NCBI GenBank assembly: GCA_049472395.1 | Contig: JBLIRR010000001.1 | Span: 292,933 to 356,932 of the forward strand | Direction: 5' to 3' | DNA length: 64,000 nucleotides | Origin: JBLIRR01 sp049472395 | Lineage (GTDB): Bacteria; SZUA-182; DTGQ01; JBLIRR01 | Shown: one piece after another, positions 27,127 through 37,286 of the stretch | Position numbering within the stretch: the stretch's first letter is position 1 | Layout: each line of letters begins with the position of its first letter | The notes under the pieces: generated by a model | What the model was told of the DNA's origin: nothing | The model's database searches: none | Seen by the model: only the letters and a program-made list of their open reading frames with translations | Translations under genes and position numbers: made by a program

Positions 27127-27564
27127 TTAAAGATTATAGACCTTGTCCCCTTCAAGAATTGGTATACCAGCCTCTTGAAGAAGCTCAATAGCTCGATTTA
27201 AATTTTGTGAGTCAAAACAAAGAATAATAACTGCATTATCATGGTGACGCTCTACAAAGGCATACATATATTCTACATTGATAGCATCCTTATTAAGAAC
27301 CTTAAGTATACGGGCAAGCCCGCCGGGCTTGTCTTCTACCTCCACTGCGATAAGCTCAGTTTTACAGACGGTAAATCCACTTTCATTAAGGACTTTCTTT
27401 GCTTTCTCCGGATCATTGACAATGAGTCTTAAAATGCCAAAATCAGTTGTATCAGCAAGAGAGAGCGCCCTTATATTAATCCCTTTATCACCCAAAATCT
27501 GTGTAACTTCCGCTAAACGGCCCGATTTATTTTCCAGAAATATGGATATCTGTTCAACCTTCAT
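27127..27564 (-). CDS. tandem ACT-domain protein
   Basis: A 145-residue protein made of two ACT domains (about 3-70 and 71-143), opening with ISIFLENKSGRLAEVTQILG and ELIAVEVEDKPGGLARILKV. Small ACT proteins of this kind often sit next to paaK genes and probably sense an aromatic amino acid or its product. First gene of the minus-strand operon, with GGGGGGG before the start. Confidence 0.9.
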   Translation of the reverse strand: MKVEQISIFLENKSGRLAEVTQILGDKGINIRALSLADTTDFGILRLIVNDPEKAKKVLNESGFTVCKTELIAVEVEDKPGGLARILKVLNKDAINVEYMYAFVERHHDNAVIILCFDSQNLNRAIELLQEAGIPILEGDKVYNL

Positions 27565-27631
27565 CTCTTTACCCCCCCTTTCTCATTGAAAGTAATTGGT
27601 TATGTAAAATTAACGAAACCAATTCGTGAGA

Positions 27632-27661
27632 ATTTTATCCCGAAGCAAGGAATAAAGTCAA
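27632..27661 (-). promoter_or_regulatory. promoter of the ACT-liv-paaK-iorAB operon
   Basis: On the minus strand TTGACT (27661-27656), 18-bp spacer, TAAAAT (27637-27632), about 70 bp before the ACT gene start. The rest of the 290-bp intergenic interval shows no riboswitch-like structure that I can name. Confidence 0.45.
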
Positions 27662-27854
27662 TAGCTATGAGACTTCCATTACAGCTTACAGCGATTCTAA
27701 TTTTGATTGTTAAATTCCTCATGGTATGTGCTTAAAATTAGAATTACTATACAGCTTATTGTAATATAGTAATAGGTGTGTATATTATTTATATATAAGC
27801 TCAACCCGAAGAAAGCAGCAATTAAAATTACTGCAAAGAACGAATGTTAAAAAT

Positions 27855-28103
27855 ATGCAAAAAAATAGGCGTGATCCCGAGATAAAGCTCGTCGAGGTAT
27901 GGCGAACACATGGGGAAGTGGAGGCCCAAGTGATTCGATCCTTACTTGAAAGCAATGGAATAAAAGCTATCCTGGCCGGAGAAGCACTTCGATTTGTATA
28001 TGGTTTTACTCTTGATGGATTGGCAGAGGTAAAAATATTAGTTAAATCTGAGGATGCGACGAAAGCCCGAGAGATCATCACCTCTATCGAACAAAATCCC
28101 TGA
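27855..28103 (+). CDS. DUF2007-family small protein
   Basis: 82 residues; the core WRTHGEVEAQVIRSLLESNG and LAEVKILVKSEDATKAREII match the DUF2007 'putative signal transducing protein' pattern, a small alpha-beta domain of unknown role. No strong SD is visible before the ATG. Its last 20 bp overlap the convergent UDP-glucuronate decarboxylase gene. Confidence 0.75.
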   Translation: MQKNRRDPEIKLVEVWRTHGEVEAQVIRSLLESNGIKAILAGEALRFVYGFTLDGLAEVKILVKSEDATKAREIITSIEQNP

Positions 28104-29025
28104 AATACGTGATAGTTTTTTTAATCCCGTCCTCAAGAGATGTGGTGGGCTTCCAGTGAAGCCGCTGCCGGGCAAGGGTGATATCTGGTTTTCGTTGCTT
28201 GGGATCATTCGGAGGAAGAGGGTGATACACTATCTTTGAAGGAGAGGCGGTTACGTCTATAATCATCTCGGCTAAATTCTGCATTTTTATTTCATGGGGA
28301 TTCCCCAAATTTACAGGGCCTATGAAATCATCAGGACCCTCCATCATCTTAATCATGCCATCAATTAAATCATCAACATAGCAAAAGGATCGCGTTTGCG
28401 TACCATCTCCGTACACAGTAATATTATTGCCAGAGAGTGCCTGCATTATGAAATTGCTTACAACCCTCCCATCCTGAGGATGCATATTGGGGCCATAGGT
28501 GTTGAAAATACGAATTACTCTAATATTTACACCATTTTGCCTGTGGTAATCAAAAAATAAGGTCTCTGCGCACCGCTTTCCTTCATCATAACAACCCCTG
28601 AGACCAATGGGATTGACATTTCCGAAATAGTCCTCTGTTTGCGGATGTACAGCCGGATCACCATAAATTTCACTGGTTGAAGCCTGGAGAATTTTTGCCT
28701 TTACACGTTTCGCCAAACCGAGCATATTTATTGCTCCCATTACACTTGTTTTTATTGTTTTCACAGGATTATATTGATAATGTATGGGAGATGCCGGGCA
28801 GGCAAGATTATAGATTTCATCACATTCTATAAGGAGAGGCTGCACTATATCATGTCTTAATAATTCAAAGCGAGGATTTTTTAAAAGGTGCGCAATATTG
28901 TTCTTTGTACTTGAGAAAAAATTATCAAGACAGATTACCTCTTTTCCTTCTGAGAGCAACCTCTCACAAAGATGTGATCCAAGAAAACCAGCTCCTCCTG
29001 TAACAAGGACCCTTTTATTGACCAT
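28084..29025 (-). CDS. uxs: UDP-glucuronate decarboxylase (UDP-xylose synthase)
   Basis: A short-chain dehydrogenase/reductase with NAD loop TGGAGFLGSHLCE, the TSEIYGDP loop, and YDEGKR as the YxxxK active site, plus RIFNTYGPNMHPQDGRVVSNF typical of UXS enzymes. It makes UDP-xylose from UDP-glucuronate for envelope polysaccharide. I start it at the ATG at 29025, 8 bp after AAGGA; an ATG 15 bp upstream is possible. Confidence 0.9.
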   Translation of the reverse strand: MVNKRVLVTGGAGFLGSHLCERLLSEGKEVICLDNFFSSTKNNIAHLLKNPRFELLRHDIVQPLLIECDEIYNLACPASPIHYQYNPVKTIKTSVMGAINMLGLAKRVKAKILQASTSEIYGDPAVHPQTEDYFGNVNPIGLRGCYDEGKRCAETLFFDYHRQNGVNIRVIRIFNTYGPNMHPQDGRVVSNFIMQALSGNNITVYGDGTQTRSFCYVDDLIDGMIKMMEGPDDFIGPVNLGNPHEIKMQNLAEMIIDVTASPSKIVYHPLPPNDPKQRKPDITLARQRLHWKPTTSLEDGIKKTITYFRDFVR

Positions 29026-29055
29026 TTTTTTTCCTTCCATGCACCATTGTATAAT

Positions 29056-30837
29056 TTATAAAATTCTGCCAAATTTTTTTTCTATCTCAGGCAATGTCAT
29101 ATTCAAAATAGTCGGCCTGCCATGGGGGCAAAAGAAAGGCTCTTTGCTAAGGGATAGCTGGTTAATTAAAAGCGCCATTTCCTCATTTTTTATGGACTCT
29201 CCGGCTTTTATTGAATTATGACAGGCCATTTTAGCTGCCATAGGTTTAATGAGTATGGTTTTATTTACTGTATCTCTCATCTCTTTTATTTGATCAAAAA
29301 TCTCCGTGAGCAGCGGAGCGGGATCTGCCTTAAAATACAAAGGTACTGTGCGCAGTATCAAGGAACAAGATCCGAATATCTCCATCTCAAAACCAAGTTC
29401 TTTTAGCAATGGCAAAGCCTCATCCAACAACACCTCTTCATCCGGTGAAATAGTAATGATTGGGCTGGTAATTAAATTTTGCCGGGGAATGTCCCTTTTT
29501 AAAAGGAGCGATTCAAACTTTTCATAATTTATTCTTTCGTGAGCTGCATGTTGATCAACCATAGTCAAGCCTGCCTTGCTTTCATATATAATAAACATAC
29601 TCCTAAAATGAAAAAAGGGACTGCTCACGACAAAAATGTCCTGTGTATCCTTTTGAGCCATGAGAGGTGGCGATGGATCAATCATCACAGAGGATTTAGT
29701 CGTGGAAGGGGATTTAACAGGGGCAGGTGTTTTAAAGAGGCCCGGTGAGTGTGAATAGGTGCGAGTGTAAGAGGCAATGGGTTCATTTTTAACAATATTA
29801 TAATTTTGCTTTGGCAGGCCTTGACTCATAAAGTGAGTATCTGGTTGGGCTTTATTTAATGCTTCTCTTATAGTTTCATTTATGATCCTTAGAATCTGTC
29901 TAATATTGGAGAAGCGCGCCTCTAATTTGGCAGGATGCACATTAACATCCACTTGATGCCTCTCTAAGTCCACCTCTAAAATAAATAAAGGGTATCTGCC
30001 GTGGGATAACCTGCTTCCATATGATTGATGAATAATTTTCTGAATAGGTAGGTTGCGGATATATCTTTTATTAATGTAAAGATATTCACTTTGACAATCA
30101 GGGCGATGTATTGAGGGGGAGGAGATAAAACCTTTAATCGAAATATTCTCTTCCTTCTTATCGATCGGTATTAATTCTTTACTATACTCTTCACCATGAA
30201 TTCTGTAAATCCTTTCAAATATCTGGGCGGTTACCGGAAGATCAAGGAGTGATCGTCCATTATGCCGGAGAGAAAAGGATATATCAGGTCTGGGGATCGA
30301 TTCTCTAATGACAGTGTGAATAATATGCGATAATTCAGTTGAATCGCTCTTGAGGAATTTTGCACGTGCAGGTATGTTTAAAAAAAGGTCTTTAATCTCT
30401 ATTTGAGTTCCTATGGGAAATGCTGTTTGACTTATCTCGGAAATCTTTCCTCCTGTGATATCTATTTGTGTAGCTAATTTACATAGTGCACTTCTCGTTG
30501 TCAAAACGAAGCGAGATACTGCCGCTATACTGGGCAGGGCTTCTCCTCTAAATCCGAAAGAATTAATCGCTAAGAGATCTTCAACACTCTCAATCTTGCT
30601 TGTGGCATGTCTCTGTATGGCACGCTGCGCATTCTCATAATCCATACCACATCCGTTATCTACAACTTTGATAGCTCTTTTTCCACTGCCCTCAATAAAG
30701 ATATCTATCCTTGTACTTCCCGCATCTATAGAGTTTTCTATTAACTCTTTGACAATGGAGGCTGGTCTTTCTATTACTTCACCAGCTGCGATCATATTAA
30801 TGAGATTATCTGGCAGGACCTTAATTGTAAATGGCAT
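29056..30837 (-). CDS. mutL: DNA mismatch repair protein MutL
   Basis: 593 residues. The N-terminal GHKL ATPase has AAGEVIERPASIVKELIENS, DNGCGM and ATSKIESVEDL. The C-terminal domain keeps the endonuclease motif DQHAAHERINYE (DQHA-x2-E-x4-E) with ACHNSIKAGE and CPHGRPT, so it should nick DNA like MutL of MutH-less bacteria. The linker (about 330-400) is Pro/Ser-rich. Divergent from the RodZ-like gene. Confidence 0.96.
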   Translation of the reverse strand: MPFTIKVLPDNLINMIAAGEVIERPASIVKELIENSIDAGSTRIDIFIEGSGKRAIKVVDNGCGMDYENAQRAIQRHATSKIESVEDLLAINSFGFRGEALPSIAAVSRFVLTTRSALCKLATQIDITGGKISEISQTAFPIGTQIEIKDLFLNIPARAKFLKSDSTELSHIIHTVIRESIPRPDISFSLRHNGRSLLDLPVTAQIFERIYRIHGEEYSKELIPIDKKEENISIKGFISSPSIHRPDCQSEYLYINKRYIRNLPIQKIIHQSYGSRLSHGRYPLFILEVDLERHQVDVNVHPAKLEARFSNIRQILRIINETIREALNKAQPDTHFMSQGLPKQNYNIVKNEPIASYTRTYSHSPGLFKTPAPVKSPSTTKSSVMIDPSPPLMAQKDTQDIFVVSSPFFHFRSMFIIYESKAGLTMVDQHAAHERINYEKFESLLLKRDIPRQNLITSPIITISPDEEVLLDEALPLLKELGFEMEIFGSCSLILRTVPLYFKADPAPLLTEIFDQIKEMRDTVNKTILIKPMAAKMACHNSIKAGESIKNEEMALLINQLSLSKEPFFCPHGRPTILNMTLPEIEKKFGRIL

Positions 30838-31055
30838 CGTTACTATCCCGGGATTCTATTCCTTTTATTGAAGAAATTTTAAGATGATGAAATTATTTAT
30901 ACCATACAGGGAGATATTTTACAATTGCCCTTCCAGAACTTCTTAATAGTTTACAATTGTGTTCCCCGTTCTAATTCCCCTGTTGAGTGAGCGCTGTTTT
31001 TAAATTTTTAATTTATGATAGTAATTTTTTAATTTACCGAAAAGAATAACAAGCG

Positions 31056-31084
31056 TTGAAGTATGTATTTTAAGATGATATTAT
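31056..31084 (+). promoter_or_regulatory. promoter of the RodZ-like gene
   Basis: TTGAAG (31056-31061), 17-bp spacer, TATTAT (31079-31084), ~39 bp before the GTG start. Confidence 0.45.
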
Positions 31085-31122
31085 GCTAACTGTAAGAAAT
31101 TTAAAAGAAGGAAGCGTGAAAA

Positions 31123-31983
31123 GTGGAATCTTTCGGCACATATTTGAAGCAAGAACGAGAGAGACAAAATATTTCACTTGATGAAGTTACTGAGGCAACC
31201 AGAATAAGTCGGCATATAATAAATGCAATTGAAGAGGATCGGCAGGATCAATTGCCTCCACTCCCTTTTCTTAAAGGCTTTATTCGATCCTACAGTCTTT
31301 ATTTAGGTCTTGATCCTGTAGAGACCACTGCTCAGTATATCCACTCCCTCCCTTCTATTGAAGATAATTTCAACCAGGATAAAACAGTGAGGGTTGATTT
31401 CTATGTGAATAAACCTCTTGTTCTCTTACTTAAAAAAAATAAACATCGAGCGTTCATTTTTGGGTATATACTTTTAATGATTACTCTTTTGGTAGTTTCT
31501 TTTCTATGGTTTCAAACCGAGATATTTAATATAAAAAAACCTTCTCATACTGCTCTTTTACCTCACGATAGGCCACATGAAGCCCTTATTGATAGCAATA
31601 AGGAAAGCCTTATGTCTGACGATTATGAGGAGGCCCCCATTGGTCAATCGTTGTCACATCCAGAAAATGAGAGAAAAGAATCCATCGATGCACACATAAC
31701 TGAATACGACTATGGATCCTTTAGTGACGAGCCTGTTATAGAAGATAAAAAACTGTTGGTGATTCGAGCTAAAGAAATAACCTGGATTGATATACAAATA
31801 GATGATGAAGAACCTTTTGATATTATTCTCCCGGCTGGAGGAGTCAAGAAACTGGAAGCAAAAACCGGCTTTAATCTTCTTATCGGAAATGCCGCCGGTA
31901 TTGAGCTTGATTATGAGGGTACCCCTGTAGGGTCTTTGGGTGACCCAAATCAGGTTGTCCGCATAAAATTACCCCCCTTATAA
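31123..31983 (+). CDS. RodZ-like HTH/DUF4115 membrane protein
   Basis: 286 residues: a cytoplasmic HTH_25-type domain (about 4-70, GTYLKQERERQNISLDEVTEA), one transmembrane segment (about 107-129), a variable linker, and a C-terminal DUF4115 domain with ITWIDIQIDDEEPFDIILPA and FNLLIGNAAGIELDYEGTP. The layout is that of RodZ, which links MreB to the membrane. Start is GTG at 31123 after GAAGGA. Confidence 0.85.
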   Translation: MESFGTYLKQERERQNISLDEVTEATRISRHIINAIEEDRQDQLPPLPFLKGFIRSYSLYLGLDPVETTAQYIHSLPSIEDNFNQDKTVRVDFYVNKPLVLLLKKNKHRAFIFGYILLMITLLVVSFLWFQTEIFNIKKPSHTALLPHDRPHEALIDSNKESLMSDDYEEAPIGQSLSHPENERKESIDAHITEYDYGSFSDEPVIEDKKLLVIRAKEITWIDIQIDDEEPFDIILPAGGVKKLEAKTGFNLLIGNAAGIELDYEGTPVGSLGDPNQVVRIKLPPL

Positions 31984-32047
31984 TATAATTCTTCTCTCTA
32001 CTATTAATGATTTCGCAATAAGAATTGCTGCATATCGGTCATTATCG

Positions 32048-32076
32048 TTGTTATACTCTTCTCCTTAATGTATAAT
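32048..32076 (+). promoter_or_regulatory. promoter of miaB
   Basis: TTGTTA (32048-32053), 17-bp spacer, perfect TATAAT (32071-32076), 29 bp before the start codon. Confidence 0.45.
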
Positions 32077-32104
32077 AATAAAATATTAGAATAAGGAATA
32101 CTCC

Positions 32105-33430
32105 ATGTATATTCATATTATCACCTTCGGCTGTCAAATGAATCTATATGACTCATCAAAAATGACCGTTTTAATGAGGCAGAGGGGATATGAATGGACG
32201 GATGATCCGTCGAAAGCCGATCTTGTTCTTGTCAACTCCTGTTGTATACGAGAAAAGGCCGAGCAAAAATTTTTTAGTCAAATAGGACGATTGCAAAGGA
32301 TAAAAGAGAAAAATCCTTTATTTCGCATTGGTATATGTGGGTGTGTTGCGCAAAGGGAGAAAGAATACCTATTTCAATTAATGCCTGGAGTAGATTTGGT
32401 ATTTGGCACCTTGAATATTGACCGCCTTCCCACGTTGATTGAGAAGCTTGAACGTCACCACAAGAAAGTGTGCGAAGTCCTTAATGAACCAGTTCCCTTT
32501 CATTATAATGGCACAAGCTCATCTCCTATAGGATTCAATCCCGGAAGTCGGATTTCTGCGTGGGTAACAATTATGGAGGGCTGCAATAATTTTTGTTCCT
32601 ATTGCGTCGTCCCTTATGTAAGAGGAAGTGAAAGAAGCAGGCCTCCGGAGCATATACTCGATCATATTAAGAGCCTTGTAGACTGTGGATGTAAAGAGAT
32701 AACACTGCTCGGTCAAAATGTTAATTCATATGGAGTAGGACTAAGCCCCATGATAAATTTCTCAGAGTTGCTTTATAGAGTAAATAAGATAGAGGGATTG
32801 TCAAGAATCAGATTTACAACCTCGCACCCGAAGGATTTTTCCTATGAATTAATTGAAGCGATAAGAGAGTGCGATAAAGTCTGTGAACATGTTCATCTTC
32901 CTCTTCAATCGGGGTCAGATAAAATTCTTTTCCGAATGAATCGCGGATACAGTGCAGCGGAATATATTGAAAAGGTAAATGCCCTTAAGGCGGCAATTCC
33001 TGAAACAAGTTTAACAGGGGACATGATTGTGGGATTTCCGAGTGAGAAAGATAATGATTTCCACAATACTATAGAAGTTATGAAAAAAATTCGATTTGAT
33101 GGGCTGTTTTCCTTCAAATATTCAAAACGCCCTCAGACAGAAGCATCTGCATATGAAGGACAGGTGCCGGAAGAGGTAAAATTGGAGCGTCTAAGAATAT
33201 TACAAAATTTACAAAATCAAATCTCTCTTGAAAAAAATATGGAACTCACAGGAAAGACTGCTCCTGTCCTGGTTGAAGGAACAAGCAAAAAAGATCCTAC
33301 TAAACTTTTTGGACGTACAAGGAGCAATAAGATAGTAAATTTCGCGGGTAATAGCTCTTTAATTGGCACAATATGTAATGTGAGTATTACACGAGCTAAA
33401 CCCTTTGATCTTATAGGAGAGATGTCATAG
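32105..33430 (+). CDS. miaB: tRNA-2-methylthio-N6-dimethylallyladenosine synthase MiaB
   Basis: 441 residues. The N-terminal cluster domain has C10 (TFGCQMN), NSCCIRE and GICGCVAQRE. The radical-SAM motif is CNNFCSYCVVPYVRG, and LGQNVNSYG, LPLQSGSD and TGDMIVGFPSE follow. A TRAM domain closes the protein. It adds the methylthio group to i6A37 in tRNA. Complete. Confidence 0.95.
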   Translation: MYIHIITFGCQMNLYDSSKMTVLMRQRGYEWTDDPSKADLVLVNSCCIREKAEQKFFSQIGRLQRIKEKNPLFRIGICGCVAQREKEYLFQLMPGVDLVFGTLNIDRLPTLIEKLERHHKKVCEVLNEPVPFHYNGTSSSPIGFNPGSRISAWVTIMEGCNNFCSYCVVPYVRGSERSRPPEHILDHIKSLVDCGCKEITLLGQNVNSYGVGLSPMINFSELLYRVNKIEGLSRIRFTTSHPKDFSYELIEAIRECDKVCEHVHLPLQSGSDKILFRMNRGYSAAEYIEKVNALKAAIPETSLTGDMIVGFPSEKDNDFHNTIEVMKKIRFDGLFSFKYSKRPQTEASAYEGQVPEEVKLERLRILQNLQNQISLEKNMELTGKTAPVLVEGTSKKDPTKLFGRTRSNKIVNFAGNSSLIGTICNVSITRAKPFDLIGEMS

Positions 33431-33445
33431 AGAAACATTAATTAT

Positions 33446-33475
33446 TTGCTTCATGGCATTTATTAATGTTATAAT
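33446..33475 (+). promoter_or_regulatory. promoter of the bifunctional-nuclease gene
   Basis: TTGCTT (33446-33451), 18-bp spacer, TATAAT (33470-33475), 38 bp before the start codon. Confidence 0.45.
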
Positions 33476-33513
33476 TTAATAATACCTAATATTAAAAAAA
33501 GGGAGGATGTGGA

Positions 33514-34062
33514 ATGTTAGTTGAAATGAAGGTAGCGGCAATTGCGGAAGACGAAATTTTCAAAACTCCTATCGTGATTTTAAAAGCATTAAATAGCAGG
33601 GAGTGTTTACCAATATGGGTCGGCCCTTTTGAGGGACAGGCCATAGAATACGGTCTTAAGGGGAACCAATTACTTCGTCCCCTGCCATATGATACTATTT
33701 TAAAGATCTTCCAACTTCTTAATGTAAGACTGGAAAAAGTTGTTATTAATAATCTTTTAAACAACACTTTCTACGCTATTATGGTATTAAATAAGGATGG
33801 ATCAATTTTGGAAATAGATTCAAGGCCAAGTGATGCTATTGCTATTGCGGTGAGATGGAATAGCCCGATTTTTGTATCAGAAGATGTTATCCAAAAAGCT
33901 GTATCTATTGATATTGGAGATGCAGCAATGGAGACTCCCACGGATGTAAATGCAGACATAAACCTTGATCAGGCACAAAAAGATAAGAATGAGAATAAGA
34001 AAAAATGGAAGGAATGGCTCATGAAATTAAGACCGGAAGACTTTGGGAAATATGAAATGTAG
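33514..34062 (+). CDS. bifunctional nuclease (DUF151) family protein
   Basis: 182 residues; the DUF151 core is seen as LPIWVGPFEGQAIEYGL, NNTFYAIMVL and IDSRPSDAIAIAVRWNSPIFV. The C-terminal ~45 residues are a charged UVR-like tail (DQAQKDKNENKKKWKEWLM). The family includes plant and archaeal nucleases; the bacterial role is unclear. SD GGGAGGATG just before the start. Confidence 0.88.
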   Translation: MLVEMKVAAIAEDEIFKTPIVILKALNSRECLPIWVGPFEGQAIEYGLKGNQLLRPLPYDTILKIFQLLNVRLEKVVINNLLNNTFYAIMVLNKDGSILEIDSRPSDAIAIAVRWNSPIFVSEDVIQKAVSIDIGDAAMETPTDVNADINLDQAQKDKNENKKKWKEWLMKLRPEDFGKYEM

Positions 34063-34459
34063 GTCTTGTATCATTTCATTTTCCTATTATTGGCTCCCTC
34101 CTATTTTATACTGTATTTTTATCTTTGCACTCTCTTCTCTTTCCTCTGTCTCCATTGGACCATCGCTGCCTAATATAGATAAGCTCTATCATAGCATACT
34201 CTATTTTATCCTCACTCTTCTATTCTTCCGTGCCTTGGACCATACCCTGCATCCTATTTACAAGGGCTACGCCCTGTGGATAGCCCCGCTTTTAACCATA
34301 CTCTATGGCTGTTCGGATGAACTTCATCAATTTTTTGTTCCACTGCGAAAAGCAGATATATGGGATTTACTCTTTGATGCAGTTGGAGCTTGTATTGCTT
34401 TATTGAGTATTATATATTTAAAAAAAGTCTTTAAAAGGAGTATCGATGCTGAGTGTTAA
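34052..34459 (+). CDS. VanZ-like membrane protein
   Basis: About 135 residues, four hydrophobic segments, and the VanZ signature D-K-x-x-H (NIDKLYHSILYFI) and SDELHQFFVPLRKADIWDLLFDAVG. VanZ proteins are linked to glycopeptide tolerance in some species but are mostly of unknown role. The ATG at 34052 overlaps the upstream gene's end. Confidence 0.85.
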   Translation: MKCRSCIISFSYYWLPPILYCIFIFALSSLSSVSIGPSLPNIDKLYHSILYFILTLLFFRALDHTLHPIYKGYALWIAPLLTILYGCSDELHQFFVPLRKADIWDLLFDAVGACIALLSIIYLKKVFKRSIDAEC

Positions 34460-35168
34460 AGCCCTGTTTTTTGATATAGATGATACTCTCTACCCTACCT
34501 CTGAGTTTGCCCACAAAGCTCGCATTAACAGTATTGAGGCAATGATTGAGATGGGATTAAAGGATGTTACCCTTGATCAATGCATGGATGAACTTCATGA
34601 AGTCATTAATGAATTTGGCTCTAATTATGACCATCATTACGATCTTTTGCTTCGACGATTGCCACAAAAATCTTTCGAAGGGATTAATCCCGTCCTTATT
34701 ATTGCAGCAGGTGTTATAGCTTATCATAAAACAAAAAAACATCTTTTAGCCCCCTATAAAGATGTTTCAGAATTTCTTAAAATAATATCAAAAAGCAATA
34801 TAATCCTGGGTGTAATTACCGCTGGAATTCCTTCTAAACAAGCAGAAAAATTAATCCGTCTTGATCTTGAAAAATATTTTGATCCCCGGTTTATTTTTAT
34901 AAGTGATCAGATCGGGATTGGAAAATCTAATCCAAAACTTTATAAATATACATGTGAAAATGTCAATATTGACCCTCATTTTTGTATGAATATAGGAAAC
35001 AATCCCTTGACAGATATTGATCCTGCAAATTCAATAGGCATGACTACAGTATTAGTACAAAAGGGTGAAAAATACAAAATTAAGGGAAAAACCAAACCCA
35101 CCTATACGATATCAAATATGCGAGAACTTCTTAAGATATTGAAAAAAAATTATGATGTACACTTATAA
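34446..35168 (+). CDS. HAD-family hydrolase (subfamily IA)
   Basis: 240 residues with HAD motif I FFDIDDTLYP, motif II VITAG, motif III region SDQIGIGKSNPKLY and motif IV NIGNNPLTDI. The cap is helical, as in subfamily IA phosphatases, with similarity to nucleotidase-like HADs. Motif IV has NNPLTD where DxxxD is usual, so catalysis may use an altered acidic pair. It overlaps the VanZ gene by 14 bp. Confidence 0.85.
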   Translation: MLSVKALFFDIDDTLYPTSEFAHKARINSIEAMIEMGLKDVTLDQCMDELHEVINEFGSNYDHHYDLLLRRLPQKSFEGINPVLIIAAGVIAYHKTKKHLLAPYKDVSEFLKIISKSNIILGVITAGIPSKQAEKLIRLDLEKYFDPRFIFISDQIGIGKSNPKLYKYTCENVNIDPHFCMNIGNNPLTDIDPANSIGMTTVLVQKGEKYKIKGKTKPTYTISNMRELLKILKKNYDVHL

Positions 35169-35186
35169 ATTAATTTAAAATAACTA

Positions 35187-35215
35187 TTGACAAACTTATT
35201 GCTATCTTTTATCAT
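35187..35215 (+). promoter_or_regulatory. promoter of the receiver-only gene
   Basis: TTGACA (35187-35192), 17-bp spacer, TATCAT (35210-35215), 44 bp before the ATG. Confidence 0.5.
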
Positions 35216-35655
35216 CTATTCTTAATTATCAAAAATCTGTGTACTATATTTATTATTTATGGAAAAAATATTATTAATTGATGATAATTCCTCTATTTTA
35301 GATGCCTATCAATCTCTTTTATCCTCTGAAGGGCTAGATGTGACGGTGGCCGAGAATTGCGAGGATGCTTTTGAAATTTTAAAAAATGGTGATTTTCAGA
35401 TTATTATTACCGATATCTATTTTAAACCTGGAGCAATGGATGGGTTTCAATTCATTCGAAAAGTGAAAAAGATATATGCAGAGTGCGAAATAATAGTCAT
35501 TACAGGATATGCTGACATAAATATAGCGGTTAAAGCAGTGAATCAGGATATATCTAATTTCATACTCAAACCATGTAAAAAAAAGATATTACTCTCAGCC
35601 ATCCAGAGAGCGTCAGAAAAACTAAAGATGAAGAGAGGATTATGTGAAAAAAAGG

Positions 35656-36027
<372 letters not shown>

Positions 36028-36032
36028 CGCTT

Positions 36033-37052
36033 TTAATAACTTTCTATTGTTGCTTTATCAGACTTGTCATGCATTAAAATATTATGCTTTTTAATAAAAT
36101 AACCGAGGTTCCTTCTGTCTATACCTAAAAGTTCAGCTGTTCTGCTCTTTACCCAATTGGTTTTATTAAGAGCATTTACAATCAACGATTTCTCATATCC
36201 CAACAATTGATTCCTCAAATTATAATCATCTGTATTTATCGGCTGTATAACCCCCTCTTCTTGCTCTTCTTTTAAATACTCCGGAAGATCTCCAACATCA
36301 ATATAATCGGCATTCTGAGACATTACCACTACACTTTCCATAACATTCTTAATCTCTCTGACATTTCCTGGCCAATGATATCTCATCAATACATCCATAG
36401 CCTTATCCGTAACTCCGCAGACTGATTTATGATTAGTCTCATTATAGAGATTAATAAAATGGTTTACCAGCAGAGGAATATCCTCACGGCGATCTTTCAG
36501 CGGAGGCAAACATATAGTAATCACACTCAATCTATAATACAAATCTTCTCTCACTTGTCCGTTTTTTGTTGCTACTTTTAACATAACATTCGTGGTGGCA
36601 ATAACCCGTACATTTACTTTCACTACCTTCGATCCCCCTACAGGTGTCACTTCATCTTCTTGAAGAACTCTCAAAAGTTTTGCTTGCCCGGATAATGGCA
36701 TTGAACCTATTTCATCTAATAAAATCGTCCCTTGATTCGCTTGTTCGAAAAAACCTCTTCTATCCTCAAAGGCCCCTGTATAAGAACCTTTTTTATGGCC
36801 AAATAATTCGCTTTCCAATAAAGATTCACTCAATGCGGCGCAATTAACCTTAATAAATGGCTTATTTGCCCTGAGACTTTTGTGATGAATAGCATTTGCA
36901 ACAACCTCCTTTCCTGTCCCGCTTTCTCCCTGAATGAGAACCGTTGATTTTGTTTTGGCTATAAGATCAATAAGTCGATGAATCTTTTTTATTTGTGGGC
37001 TTTCTCCTAAGAGCAGATCATTATTGTTGTTAACTGCCGTATTGTATTCCAT
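36033..37052 (-). CDS. sigma-54-dependent transcriptional activator without receiver domain
   Basis: 339 residues. The AAA+ domain starts near residue 15 and has Walker A GESGTGKE, the L1 loop GSYTGAFE (GAFTGA in the family, Phe to Tyr), GTILLDEIGSMP and an arginine-finger region DLYYRLSV. The Fis-type HTH at the end is NWVKSRTAELLGIDRRNLG. There is no N-terminal sensor or receiver domain, so activity would be set by another protein, possibly the convergent receiver protein. A stop 5 bp before rnpB leaves no spacer. Confidence 0.93.
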   Translation of the reverse strand: MEYNTAVNNNNDLLLGESPQIKKIHRLIDLIAKTKSTVLIQGESGTGKEVVANAIHHKSLRANKPFIKVNCAALSESLLESELFGHKKGSYTGAFEDRRGFFEQANQGTILLDEIGSMPLSGQAKLLRVLQEDEVTPVGGSKVVKVNVRVIATTNVMLKVATKNGQVREDLYYRLSVITICLPPLKDRREDIPLLVNHFINLYNETNHKSVCGVTDKAMDVLMRYHWPGNVREIKNVMESVVVMSQNADYIDVGDLPEYLKEEQEEGVIQPINTDDYNLRNQLLGYEKSLIVNALNKTNWVKSRTAELLGIDRRNLGYFIKKHNILMHDKSDKATIESY

Positions 37053-37286
37053 ATGTTTATCCCCCGCACATAATCATAATTTATAATACTTTTACCACGT
37101 TTCGCAACATATAAGAGCATATCTTATGCCATCTCATGTGAGCATATCACTATCGTTCTCCTTTATAAGCCAAAACACAAGGACTTACGTCAAATTTTTC
37201 CTCTCTCTTATGTGACAAGGATATACATTTTTCTCAATACCTCCCTCTTTATCATGTCATTGGAATTGCATACTATGAAAAGTTAT

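Noticed and set aside
27733..27748. A 16-base match (TAAAATTAGAATTACT) shared with 58076-58091
   Set aside because: In AT-rich sequence of this size a match of this length is not surprising; no flanking similarity.
36028..36032. Stand-alone promoter for rnpB in the gap after the sigma-54 activator
   Set aside because: The gap is 5 bp; any promoter must lie in the activator's coding end.
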